A DNA stretch of 64,000 nt from Steinernema hermaphroditum. Lineage: Eukaryota; Nematoda; Chromadorea; Rhabditida; Steinernematidae. The notes below the pieces were generated by a model. It made no database searches. It had not been told where the DNA came from and worked only from the letters and a program-made list of their open reading frames with translations. How positions within the stretch are numbered: the stretch's first letter is position 1; each line of letters begins with the position of its first letter. The stretch covers positions 14,384,001 through 14,448,000 of the forward strand of contig CM059622.1 in assembly GCA_030435675.1 (NCBI GenBank). The letters are read 5' to 3'. The position numbers and the translations under genes were made by a program. Shown piece after piece: positions 24,012 through 35,952 of the stretch.

Positions 24012-24216
24012 GCTAGCTCTGTGAGGCTCATTGCGGTCTGGTTTTGTTGCGAAATCGGTTGGGGTTGGTTTGGATCTTTCGGGGTTTCCAAAATCGACCC
24101 TTGCTGATGGAAACACACACCCAAACGACCCAAAGTACAGACGAGTCATCACCGATTTTGGTCTACCACACCCATTGAATTGCTGTAGCTTTGATGCACG
24201 ATGCACAATCAAGACT
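24012..24216 (+). mobile_element. tRNA-Thr-derived SINE, body preserved
   Basis: The head begins ctctgtgaggctcattgcgg and continues to ggttggtttgg. The body includes tggaaacacacacccaaacg and accgattttggtctaccaca, and ends near tttgatgcac...acaatcaagac. The body phrases recur at 24455-24655, defining a family with a shared 3' region. Confidence 0.55.
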
Positions 24217-24454
24217 AACTCAGTAAACGAATGGGTGATCTACCGGTCAGGAATGATGAAATGCTGAATTACAAAGACGAGAAACGGGTCGAGTCAAGCT
24301 CATATCAATGATTATTTCAAGCTTGTTCGAACAAACAACTCGATGTTGTGTCCGGATACACCTTAGACATAAAAACGGCAAGAATAACGTTCATGAGAGA
24401 GGTTAAGGATGACTAAAAACTGTAGACGAAAGACACAGCGGTGAACCGGTCTCA

Positions 24455-24655
24455 GTTGAACTGTCTGTGTGTAGCATGTCTTTTGCGAATCTGATTCGTA
24501 ATCGCATGGGGTCGGTTCGGTTCTTTTCCGATTCCCGATACCGGCTCTTGCGGATGGAACACTCACGCAAACGACAGAACGTATAGTGGATTGATCACCG
24601 ATTTTGGTCAACCACATCCACTGACTTACAACAGCTTTGATGCACAATCAGGATG
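24455..24655 (+). mobile_element. tRNA-Thr-derived SINE, body preserved
   Basis: The head is actgtctgtgtgtagcatgt through gggtcggttcggttc. The body has gcggatggaacactcacgca and caccgattttggtcaaccac, and ends in ctttgatgcacaatcagga. It matches the copy 440 bp upstream, in the same orientation. Confidence 0.55.
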
Positions 24656-27375
24656 AGCTGTTTGGGATCAGCGTTTCTCGGTCGGGTGCTTAATCTGAAA
24701 CAATTTGGACGATCAAGTTTAACATAGCACAAAACATAGCCCCAAAAACACGAAATAGCAAAGTAGCATTGCCACGAAAGATAGATAGATTCACTTCCAC
24801 GTTCAAGACGCCACAGAGTATATACAAACAAGCCACATCCAATTACTTTTATAATTGTTGTGTGGGCGCGTCCTCTGAAGAGCAAGGAAGTCGGGGACGC
24901 AGCAAATAAATCGTTATAGATAATGTCGTCTGATTGTCTAGCAATTGAAAGGTGACAAACTGGGGACATTCTACATATAGTCCTACAGACCTTGTACCCA
25001 ACTCTCACCTAAAAACGTCAGTAATACAATACACTGTTTACATACCCGAATGCGAAACGCGTTCGCTCCCTAGCCAAACAGCTGCATCGCTAAATTATGT
25101 ATGGAACACTGATTTTCGCAAGGGCGCAGTTCGCTTGAGCAAAGTTCGGTGGAGATCGAGTAGCAGAGGCGCGATATTTTGGCACTTATCTAAGTGCTTT
25201 CAAACAGAGACTCGCGCAAATATTTGTTTCTCGAGTGCTTATATATGACCATTCTATCTAAATTGTTTCTTATTAGAGAAGGCAATCAAGGACCGCCAGA
25301 AAACGTATATATCTATAGTCAGGTAAATCACCATTTCTAATGCAAGGCTGTACATCATTTGGTCATTTATTAAAACGCACGTAGTTCCACTAAACGCGCA
25401 CAAAAATGCATCTGCATCACAAAACGGACAGACAGCAATTCAGCAATCAAGTGGCCTCCGCCACGCGAGTCAAGCACTCCTTCTCCGTAACCTTCCCTCA
25501 CCACGCAATCAAGGTACTTCTCACGCTTCGGGTACCCAACGGCAAGTAAATATTTTCCATCTTTCCCGTGAACTCATTATTTAGTTACAGTTTCAGGCAA
25601 CGTTCGCGGAAACGTTTACCATAGTGCACTGTAAAGAGAGAGCAAATAAACAGCTTCTAGGTCATGGTTAAGAAATTCTTAAAATATGGAGGTCCATTGC
25701 AAGTAAAAAACAGAGCTTTTTTTCACACGAACTTCAAGCGGAGTTTGAAATCTAACCAAGACAAGTGCTATGAGGAGGTTTTTTCATTTATCCATTATAG
25801 ATAAAAGGAGAATTGCACATATGCACATGACCAACACTTTATTGTGCCTAGTAAATTGTAGAAAATCCAACGCTCTTCCGATCAAAGTTCTGTAACCTCG
25901 TGGTGACGGTGAAGAAGACACAGTAAACTCTATTGTTATCGGAAATGTTAAGTGATCCAAAATTAACATTGCAAATTAACAGGCACGTCCTTCTAGCAAG
26001 AAAACCGGTCAAAAACTGATAAAGGCTGACACGAATACCATATAATTTGTGGCGTCAGGGACATCGCACCAGCACGCCTTACAATTGCAGAGGACAATGT
26101 AGCTTAAACCCTCAATTCACCAATGAAACCTATCAGGCTTCGCTACACTGTGGGACAGATTGGGACCTCTCCTAGTCAGTGTGATGAACATCCGTTCACA
26201 CTGTTGCACAACTGAGAGATGGCTACATCAGTAACGCATCAGTTTGCGCAGTCTTCGAAGCAGTGAACAGCTGAACCTCGGGGAGCCTTGAGATGGGCTC
26301 GTATGAGATCGTTTTGCATGGAGTCTCGCATATTGTTCATATGCTGGCGCTCTCCTAACACTGAGGATGTTAGGCCATAAATTCATTTTCCGGCCAAGAG
26401 CTGAATTCGACTGTGTTGAGATGGATGACCATTGTAAACCAGATAGATTCAATCATCGACTGGAAGCGCAATTGCTTTGGTTTGCACTGGCGACGCGGGC
26501 AGTGGTAAGACCTTCTTGGTAAGATGGTAGGATGGGGCGATCCGATGCGTCAAAAAGGACAGCAAAGAACGACCGACAGAAATGAATAACCACGTACAAA
26601 CCAATACAATAAATAGGAAGCTATGAAATTATAGCCGTGCAGCCTACACGTAAACAGATTTATCTAAGACCAGTGCCATGAAAATAGAACAGATTTGCGA
26701 ACAGATCCTGTTTCGACAAAGCTTTTGCTTATGTTTTTTCTTGGACTGTGACAAAACCATGTGGCTAGGTTCAGAACACTCAAGCAAAACCGAAGAACCC
26801 CGTTCAGCTGCAATCAAAAGCGCATTCACACGGCTGGAATCCGGGTTCAATGCGACCCTTCGGCGCTTTTTTCGCACTCCCAAACGGAAGTAAAGCGACG
26901 GATTCGCGCGCGCGACTCGCGCAAACCAACAAAAGCATCGGATAACCATCGATGGCCAAGTGAGAACGGGATTAATTAAAATCATATTCCCGTCGCCTCC
27001 TATCAGTTTCCTTTCGCACTCCGCCGCCGTCGGTGCCCTCGAAAGTGGTCTCGCGGGCGAAAGCAAACAAACTCGCGGCGGCGAGGGCGAAAAGCCGTTT
27101 TGGGACGTCGGGTTTTAGGAGTGTTTTCCACGCGGTGGGGTGCCGATGTCCTCGCCGAAATAAATTTCAGTCACATATGAGGCTAGGGTGCATACAATAA
27201 AGTTGTTTTCGTTTCGAAAAAGTTCGAATCGCTAACAGAAGTGTACTAATGGAATCTCACATGTTCTGCCAAAAAAAGCCAAGTTGTTGGCCTTTCAGTA
27301 TGACATATCTTGAATTCTTCGGACTTCTAGCAGTACAACACAGACTTATTATCATTGTGGACTTGCATACCTCAA
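24656..27375. other. Gene-free stretch with a GC-rich patch
   Basis: No supported gene. Near 26054, gtcagggacatcgcaccagc is a fragment of the arm of the 51462-51798 element. A CpG-rich patch lies at about 26820-27150, including runs such as actcgcggcggcgagggcga; its frames lack domain features. Confidence 0.35.
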
Positions 27376-28039
27376 AATTCGAGAGATGTGTGTAAGTCAC
27401 TGTTTTTCAGACGGCCCTGTTTTGAAACAAGATAGCTGAGGAGGCGAGCCATAGATCTTCGCAATAACAACTCAAAGCAGACCGGACACTTCTTGGCTCA
27501 GATTTTTAGTCACCTGACTGGCGAGCTTTATATTACATTGTCACAAAATCAGATCACTTCTCATTTGATTCGAATGAACCAGACCAACTTTTTTCGGCTT
27601 CCTGGAAGAGACTCGGTACCTGGAAGGCACTACAACACAAACTCCATACCAATACCAAGGCGTTTACTCGAATCTAATGAACCGAGCCGCTTTGAACTGA
27701 CTCCCTTTGCATGCGGCGTTTGAATCTAGGCGAGAAAGCGGCGATTTAAAACACAATTTATCACTGAAAACTCGAGCTGAGATAACGATTTCAAGTTAAC
27801 TAGTCCGTCTCTAGTTATTTTCAATAGAGTGATCTGATTTTATGATGATGTAATATAAAGCTTGCCGGTCAGGTGACTAAAAATCTGAGCCAAGAAGTCT
27901 CCGGTCTGCTACTCCTAAAGTAAGAGTAATTGCATCGACTCTGAGTTGTTATTGCGAAGATCTATGGCTCGCCTCCTCAGCTATCTTGTTTCAAAATAGG
28001 GCCGTCTGAAAACAGTGACTTACACACATCTCTCGAATT
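27376..28039. mobile_element. Terminal-inverted-repeat (MITE-like) element, about 660 bp
   Basis: The left arm starts aattcgagagatgtgtgtaa (27376) and runs through gaggcgagccatagatcttc to gtcacctgac and beyond, to about 27553. The right arm (about 27832-28039) is its reverse complement, except for an insertion of about 30 bp near 27915-27945. The spacer is not coding. No clear target duplication is visible. Confidence 0.75.
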
Positions 28040-31000
28040 CAGTTCCTGACAAACGAGAGCGCAAAAACACGGTGGAACTCATATTTCAACGTATAAAAAC
28101 AACATGACTAATTCGCTTGGGGGCTAAGTCCTATCAGAGACCGGCTAATTGGATTCCGTAACTTGATTTTTGCCTATGAGTTCTGGAGCCTTGAACTGCA
28201 ACTGGGCCTGAAGTAGGAGGCGTGTAAATAGAAAAATATTCCAAAAAGAAAAATAGAAAAGAGCTAGAACATAGCTGTATTAGTGGATTATTTGTTCTGG
28301 ATCCCCAGCGATCGCAGGAAATCTAATCTGCTTTCATTCAGGTGCGACACAGCGATGAAATATGAGCCACGATATGTTTTGATGTTTTTCGCTCTACGAG
28401 TCATCTTGCAAAAAATAAATTTGATCTATCGGCTCGTCGGTGTCGCCTGTTGGCAATTTCACAACCTCGATAATGGGACCAATCGCAAGGTTTAAAGCAA
28501 GCACTTGGACGGATCGGTGTTGTGTGGTCCATGTCGATCTGATGGATAAAAGCGGTGTGTATGGATAACAGAATGCGTGTCGCGATGGGAAATAAAAAAA
28601 TGCGTCTGTAACAACTTGAGTATTGTCCAAAAATGGTACATTTCGTACTCAGCTCAACCGGGAACCAGGTCACGATTCAGCTCCGGGCTGTTCATCTATG
28701 TGCTGCATTATACGACAGCTGTCAACATCCGAAGAATCTCATAGAGACGGATACAATTAAGAAATGACATGGATAAGCATTGTAGTCAACCTGGAAGCCT
28801 GGATCGACACAAGCCTAACCGAAACGAAAGGGCTGGAAGTGATGTCTACAGAGATAATAAACCACCAACCTACTCCAACCAGCATCGCTTCAAGCTTACA
28901 TCGAACAAGCAAGAATATGCGTCTATTTTCAAAATCTGTCCTACAGCAATCGACTAGAGCCTGGACGATTTCGTAGCACTGGAATTCTGTTCCCAGCCCA
29001 CCTATACTCTGTTCTTTTTCGCCCGGACTTGGTTCAGGTTCGGCTGATTCGAATCCCAATGATTTGCATGATAGAAAATTTGATCCTCCTGATCCTCCAC
29101 AAACAAAAGGTTTATAGAAAAATGGCCAAAAACAACAGTAGAGAAGCTTGTTGGCAAATAATTCCGGGATTTCGACGTAACTTTCAGCCGAACCTCTCGA
29201 CTTGCACAAATCTGCTCTGTTCATGTGTTAAGTTCAAACGGAAAAATCCAACACTTACACAGTCAAATCACTATAGCTATATAAAAAGCTAACTAAAAAT
29301 TATTCTCAGGACGTTAGTTCAGCACATCCGCAAAGCTGAACTCTCCGATAAACCTTCATTTGAACCAGGATGTCAAAGACAATGTCAGATCCATCTGCAT
29401 CTGGCAGCACCTAGTGTAAGAGTGCAAGGAACTTTAACCGATCAAACTTAGGGTAAATGAGCAAAAGCGTAAGTACATCACCCGATCTCCACGACGGGAT
29501 GAGCGAAACGGAAGTGCGTCCGGCAGATCGCATGTCTCTTTTTTAAGTGCACTCCCCTTCCTGCCTAAAGGGTCAAAGGCGCGCTGCAGGAGAGCGATAA
29601 TTTTTTGTCGACGAACCGTGTCTGAAACGTGCCAATGCAAACGATTTCTACAAAACGCTCCGCATAAGCCTAAGCCGACGGAACAGAAGTAGAGAGGCAC
29701 AAAATGTTTTTCAATTAATTAATATGCGCCACCCGGACGAAGAGGGGCTGATCCAAAAGACGAGCTGACGTGGTTTCCGCGAAGCGCCGTTCGCCGCCTG
29801 AGGGCAATAAATTCGCAGAGCGCGCAAAGTTCATAAAAGATGCAAATTGTTAAAACGGCGACGGGACGTCCTGCGCGTCCGTCCCGTGAATTGATTAACG
29901 CTTAAGCCGTGGGTTCCGCTCGAAGATACATTTTGGCCTGAAGAAGAGGCTTTCGACCGGCGGATAAAGTGGCAACTTTTCGTGCCGACCGATTTGAGGG
30001 GTTGGGAAGGGTACGGTAGGTCGTTAGCTGAAATAAAGGAGGCAAGAGAGCGAACAAGCAGATCAGACAAGTGATCTGAGCTATTCCAGACTGAAACGGA
30101 GAGCTCAGATTAAGGCTGTCACACTAGTCGGGTTTTGACTCGAACGCCAACTCTAATCAAGATATACGAGTATTGTGGGGGTGGCTCCACATAGGAATGA
30201 AACAAGCAGACGTCGAATACGCACACTCTTTGAACTCTTCCTTTAAAAACAAAAGGCGCCCCGCTGTTTGACCAGAAAATTAGCTTCAAAAACACAACGA
30301 CGATTAGCTCCAATTCCGCGACGGTCAAAGACTTCCTTCTGAAATTCGCTCGTCAACGAGAAATGCGAAAATGCGCAAAGTCGCTAATTTCGATCTAAGA
30401 AGAAGACGATCCTTTTCCCCGTCGGTTCATCTATATCTTAAATTAGACAGTCTCATTCAAAGCAGCTTGCCAGGTGTGGCAATAGAAGCACAATAAAAAA
30501 GATGCATGATAGCTTTACAGGATCAGATTCGAAAGTCCACAGATCAGAGGATCACCTAAAGCGAGGCGAACTCAGCATGGATAATCGGTTGCTCATTGGT
30601 CATGCAGCTACGTTCTCATGATAAAGTCAACGTAGCTGGGCGTGTGAAATATCCTTGAGAGAGAGCCTCGGACATAGGATTCCCCTACAAATCTACCCGA
30701 ACTTTGAGTACAAAACTGTGGGTGCCAGTTTCAGCCTTTTCGTCCAGTCAAGGCCCTGGATGCCATGAGACCTTCAGCCCTATTGGTATCACGAATGTTA
30801 AGTCACTAGTTGACGACCAATATCAGCTGAATAGTCACTGGTGGCTTTAGCAAGCCTGAAGGAAGCCAAAATCTAATCATAAGGCATCCCAATTTCTACT
30901 TTTCTTTCGACCTTTCTAGGCCCTCTTTAGTCTGTGCGGTCAACGGTTCATATACCATATTACACTTTTACTTGACTCGTATTTTATCTATTTTATTGAA

Positions 31001-34000
31001 CGCACAAAAATGGAAAACGGCGTGAGATGACTGTGATTAAAAGAAGAAGTCATCTTTTAGCCAAAACACCCGGAAATTAATAGCGAAAGCAAATTACAGT
31101 GAGTAAGTAAGCAGAAGCAGCGACCTGATCCCTTTTTGAGTTTTAGGGCAATTGTTCAAAATAACACATGCTCATGCTAAATGTCAAATGTCATTGTATT
31201 AGAATATTTTAGTTCGTCAGGAGCGAGTAGGGGTGAGTAATTTCAGAATTCGCTAGGGAATATTACTCAATTATTTTCGGAATTCTTGTTTTCTCGAATC
31301 GCTTAATTGTGTACGTATTGTGGGCGTATTCGTGTTTGAGCCTTAGACCAAAAATTTCCTTTATTGAACAACTTTGAACGCACCGTTTCCACCTTCAAGT
31401 GCTCTTTAAACAAATCACATACCCATTCTCCCACAGGATTGACACAAAGTTGACACAGCATAGCTCAATGAGCAAAAACTACAGAAAAATGTTTAGATTT
31501 CTTGACGGGTTCTGAGTTCAGTAGTACCGTGATACAATAGCTAGGTAAACCACACGCTGATTTCGATAAAACCGCTTGAAAATGATGTCGAAATCTCACT
31601 ATTTTTCCAAGATTTACTCTTACATTTCTGCTTAAAATAAGGCCTGATCTCTATAAAGTAACAACATTTCTAACAATGCAAGGCGAAATCTGGGAAAATA
31701 AGCGCGGAAAAGTGTCCGATAAGTTCAGGGGCAGCCTGGCACTGCCGGACATAAGCATCAACGAGCAGGCCCATATCCAGTGATGAGTATATTCACAATT
31801 CATAGAATGATCTCGTTTGCATACAAAATGGAGTCATTTAATGACGCCGGATCGTTAGAATCAGCTAAGGTAATAAATCTTCTCAAAGAGGAACTGCCTG
31901 GAATGTAAAAAAACCACCTCAGTTCATAAATTAGCTACCCTCTAGTTTGATTTGTCCCTTCCATGAGATCAACGAATGTTAGAAGGCAAGTATTAAGCAG
32001 TTGTTGGAGCTAATGCTCACAAGTTGATGTCTTGGATCTTGGATCAACGGTTCACCATACAGGGCATCACATAGAGGAATACTGCTTCACATCTGGCTTC
32101 AGTGACGAGGGTGACATTAGAGTTGAAGGCAGAGATCATTAGTTTAAGCAGATCGGCGTTCTAGACCCGAGCGATCGCTACCGATAAAAACACAAGACCG
32201 TTGTCACGTTGCCCTCGGACTTAAAACGTTTCACTAATGCGGTAAAATTTCGGGTGGTCTACACTTTCTGTCATTACCTATCATAGGGGCAGGCAAATCA
32301 ATCTTGCGTTTAAATGTCAGTATTAGCAGCTTCACAAATAATTCACCAAAAGGTTATGGAGCTAGTGCAGTTTCAAGGGAGCATTCAATATTTTCTGCGC
32401 GATCTTCAACAAAGTATCTATCTCTAAAACAGAGGAAAAACGCAGCGCCATGTCAAGACGTCAAAACGACCCTTTTATAGCTTCCTTATTGTCTCAGAAC
32501 TGTGGATTAAAGCGAAATAAAAGCGTCGTTCGTAAACGTGTTTTTCAAAACACGGAGTCTCAATAGCATGGAGAAGAAAGGGGACAACCATCAATTCATG
32601 GAATATATGATACTTATGAATGCACAGTTTACGTAAAAGTGCAGAAGAATCAAGGCACAGCGAAGAGCTCGAACTGGAAAAAGTCATAACAACGCGTCGA
32701 TGATACAAGTGAAACATGATCTAAAACTAGTTCCTTATTCGCGTGGCAAAACATTGCGACCATAATTATTTAAATTTATGATAATCACCTACGAAAACAT
32801 GCATGTATTCCGTGTTGTTCACACGACCAACACACCATTGATCATCGTGATCAAACACACTTATGAATATCTGACCCCGTGGCAAACAGGGGAAAGGCGA
32901 AAGTTCGCCATTTCAGTTCTAAATGAATTACCCAGTATACGGTATGGATCTCAACTAACACGACAATGTTCAAATATGTAACGCTAAGGTTCAAACGAAA
33001 CTAAGGGCACACGGTAGGCCCAGTTGAGTCTATAAAATGTTCAAAATAGGGTCCATGGCTCAAACACAAGCGAGCAAAAGAGGTTTAGAGTTATGACTAA
33101 TGATGTTCACTATCATGACAATGTAAATTATGTTGATTACGTGCGATTTCGGGCCTCTTTGGTGCTGAGCGCCAGGTAGCCCTATGGCCAGCAAGACACC
33201 AGTAGCCTATAAGTTGTAGACATCTAGACTAACGGCCTTTCAAATGGAGATACTAATAAGAGAGTGCGCTTAAAAACGTTTTTTCGATCGCATCCAAGTC
33301 TAACTAAACAAATGGAGGTCCCAAGTTATAGTGACAGTGAACCACTTGCTTTTGAACAGTCCCTGTGGCCCATTATTTTTGCAAATAATGTAAGGTGAAA
33401 TGAACAAAAAAACTAACGCTGAATAGAACTTGTTGGCGCGCGGGATTACATAAGAACTGAATCAACAAACCTGTGCAAACGGACTTGCCGTCAATTGCTT
33501 GTCGTCGGCCACCCACTTCCCACTTCACAGCCGCGAGGCGCCGTCAGCTACACTCGAGAAGCGACCAGTCACTGGGTGGAGGTGCAAAATAAAGGGGATG
33601 TGGTCTTCAGATGCATGGGGGGTTGTTTTATACTATGTGAGATACTTCCTGGTTTACGTGATGTTGACTGAATTATTTGCAACAGCACTGCCAAGAAAAT
33701 ACGATTACTAGCTACAAACGTATATCTTATATGATCATGACGATAGAGCGCCTCCAATGCGATGATAAGATTAGTGAGGTTGATCCACTCAACTGATGTG
33801 GAGGTTATTCCTAGCAGGTAATTTGGGATGATTGCATTGGATGTCGTTTGGCTTTTGATGCTTTGCCATGATCATCTAAATTTGTGAGCCAGTAAAGAAC
33901 AAACGAGGCCCGATCAATCTTAACTTGAGAGGGTGCTGTGAACTAGTGTCATTGGTCAGTTATTTTGTTTTTGGCGGCTCATATCGCCATCATTACATGT

Positions 34001-34062
34001 TTATTTTAATAAACCCGGCTGCGCGCGAATTCGCGCCCTCCAGGTACTAAAAGCCAATTAGC
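28040..34062. other. Gene desert with a GC-rich patch
   Basis: About 6 kb without a recognisable gene. A CpG-rich patch with TAATTAATTA and CAATT-type motifs lies at about 29480-30030. A fragment of the CAAGGGAA foldback family (taacgctaaggttcaaacg, cacggtaggcc) lies at about 32976-33060. A weak tRNA-SINE-like trace (agtccctgtggcccatt) lies near 33357. Confidence 0.35.
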
Positions 34063-34275
34063 CTGTAGCCCTGCGGGCGGCAAGATTGGCGCTCATGCAA
34101 AAAGCTGAAGTTGGGGCCAAAAAACTGTAGCCCTGCGGGCGGCAATACACCATAGCCCTGCGGGCGGCAAGATTGGCGCTCATGCAAAAAGCTGAAGTTG
34201 GGGCCTAAAACTGTAGCCCTGCGGGCGGCGAGAAACCATAGCCCTGCGGGCGGCAAGATTGGCGCTCATGTAAAT
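34063..34275 (+). repeat. Minisatellite with GC-hairpin cores
   Basis: Five copies of tagccctgcgggcggc start near 34065, 34128, 34152, 34213 and 34239. Three are followed by aagattggcgctcatg, and two of these continue caaaaagctgaagttggggc. Each core can form a small GCCC-TGC-GGGC hairpin. The array has mixed long and short spacings. Confidence 0.75.
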
Positions 34276-34429
34276 GGCTAAAGTGGGCGAAAAAATTGTA
34301 AAGCTTCAGGAAACTCGAACAGAAAACACTGCTGGTTACAAAATAGACAAAAAGTCACCCAAAAACAGCAAAAAAACTCAAAGCCTAGCATCACCAGAGA
34401 GATAGTGGAAGTAGAGCACTACCATCTCA

Positions 34430-34600
34430 ACTGTCTGTGTGGCTCATTGCGAACGTTCTCTGTTTGTAAGCGGGCGGTGTCGGGTTCGGTTCCCCTCGGG
34501 GTTCTTATTTTGTGTGGGTGTTTCCGCCGTGCGCACGGAAAAACACACACACACACACAGACCAACGGACCCGTCGGTTCTCCATTTATATAGTATAGGG
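34430..34600 (+). mobile_element. tRNA-Thr(UGU)-derived SINE, best-preserved head
   Basis: actgtctgtgtggctcattg begins the head. tgtttgtaagcggg forms an anticodon-like arm reading TGT, and tcgggttcggttcccc forms a near-canonical T-arm/B box. The body holds gtttccgccgtgcgcacgga and a CA microsatellite. It lies directly beside the 34623 repeat. Confidence 0.6.
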
Positions 34601-34622
34601 GATAAGTGTCACAGATTGATTT

Positions 34623-35952
34623 TTTTTGTACTGGATGTGGTATGTGAAGTAGTGTAAAAAATTTACCAAAAAGTAGGAGGAATGTGGAATTCTGAAAAGC
34701 ACGATTTTTACACGATTTATCTTCCCGAATCAACGGCTTACGCCGTGCAGGACGTCTCATAAATGCACAAAGAAGAACAAAGTCACACCGTAGCCGCTGA
34801 TTTTCTTCTGGTTTCGGTGGAACAGACGAATCCGAAGAGAATCCAGCGTTCCCATCAGTATGCGCGGGCGTCGAAGTCGTGAAGAGCTGATTCCGGAAGT
34901 GGCGCGGCGGCGGAGAACAGCGAACGGAACGGAGGGGCATCTTCGGTTCGGCTGGCGGCGCGGACTTCGGAGTTGCAACGCTTCTTCGGCTTCTCTGGCG
35001 CGGGTAGAGTCGGGCGGTCGTGACGGGCTTTTTTAGCGAGACGGTGGAACTACGGCTCCCTGGTGTTCCAGGCCTTCTGGGAGCCGGGGCGATCATTGCG
35101 CCAACAGCGACGGCCGAGAACGACCGCTCACTTAACTCATTCGGCTCAGACAGCCTCAGAGAGAGAGAGAGCGAGTGGACGACCCGACCGATCGCTGGGG
35201 GCACAAATGATTCTGAAAAGCGCTATCTATAAATCATGCTTTTTCTCACACACTGGAGTAATTATTCCCGAGAGTCAAAGACCAACTCCTATTTTTCCGT
35301 AAATAAAGCCTTCTGACTAATGGGCCGTCATCAGGCATGTCCGGTATTTATGGTCTCCACTATAAGTGTTCTTCACGGCTAAAATAATATGGATGTTTTC
35401 CTTTGGATTATAAAAAATCCGAAAAATATAACGAAGGCGAAGAATGGTCACTGTGGTTTGGATCCTTCCAGTTTTAAAATCATGAAGAATAAAGACAAGG
35501 ATCGATGGTTTGACATAAGGCCGTACCCTTTAAGATTTCGGCCGTCAGTTTTGCGTTTTTAGTCGTCCCCTTAAGCCATTGAAGCCATGAATAAATTTGA
35601 ACAAAGATGGGTTACGTATTCTCCTATGCACCTCACAACCTTAACACTCAAGTGAAGAATGGTTACTGTGGTGAATTCAAACAAGGGCGATTTACATAGT
35701 ATCCTCTGCACCTTACTATTGCGATTTTTTATACTTAGGTATGTGGATCGATTTACTTTATTACGTCCATAGTCCACTGATTTTGGACCTTCATCATGAA
35801 ATTTTCCTAAGTTCTTTGTACCCGGAAATGTGAACGTTCTTGGCCTTTCTATGATGTCAACCAAAAGCTCACAGTCACTTTCATTTCCGCTTGAAAGGAG
35901 GGCAACGGTGGGCTCAAAATTTGGAATTCACTTCCTCGGAAAACCGAAATTT
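34623..35952 (+). repeat. Repeat E, copy 1 (interrupted by a SINE)
   Basis: With 34700-35220 (the SINE plus one target copy) removed, this stretch matches the reverse complement of 40614-41310 along its length. Shared phrases include ttttgtactg...gtggtatgtgaagtag, gactctcgggaataattac, gggccgtcatcaggcatgtc and tttccgggtacaaagaact. The element type is unknown; no transposase or reverse transcriptase is seen. Confidence 0.7.
34700..35209 (-). mobile_element. GC-rich SINE-like element, copy 1, with 11-bp target duplication
   Basis: Flanks are attctgaaaag at 34689-34699 and again at 35210-35220. The uninterrupted target exists in the inverted repeat copy at 41234-41244, so the insertion is directly demonstrated. 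On the minus strand the element starts catttgtgcccccagcgatc and ends with hairpin ggcttacgcc-type sequence and a tail of aatcgtg repeats. Long open frames across it are GC-driven, not genes. Confidence 0.85.

Noticed and set aside
34063..34275. CRISPR-like array
   Set aside because: The spacers are themselves repeated and unit lengths are irregular; the genome is eukaryotic. It is a minisatellite.
34419..35204. 261-codon minus-strand open frame, the longest in the window
   Set aside because: It runs across the SINE-like element and the neighbouring tRNA-SINE; the length comes from GC-rich sequence with few stops. Other copies do not keep the frame.
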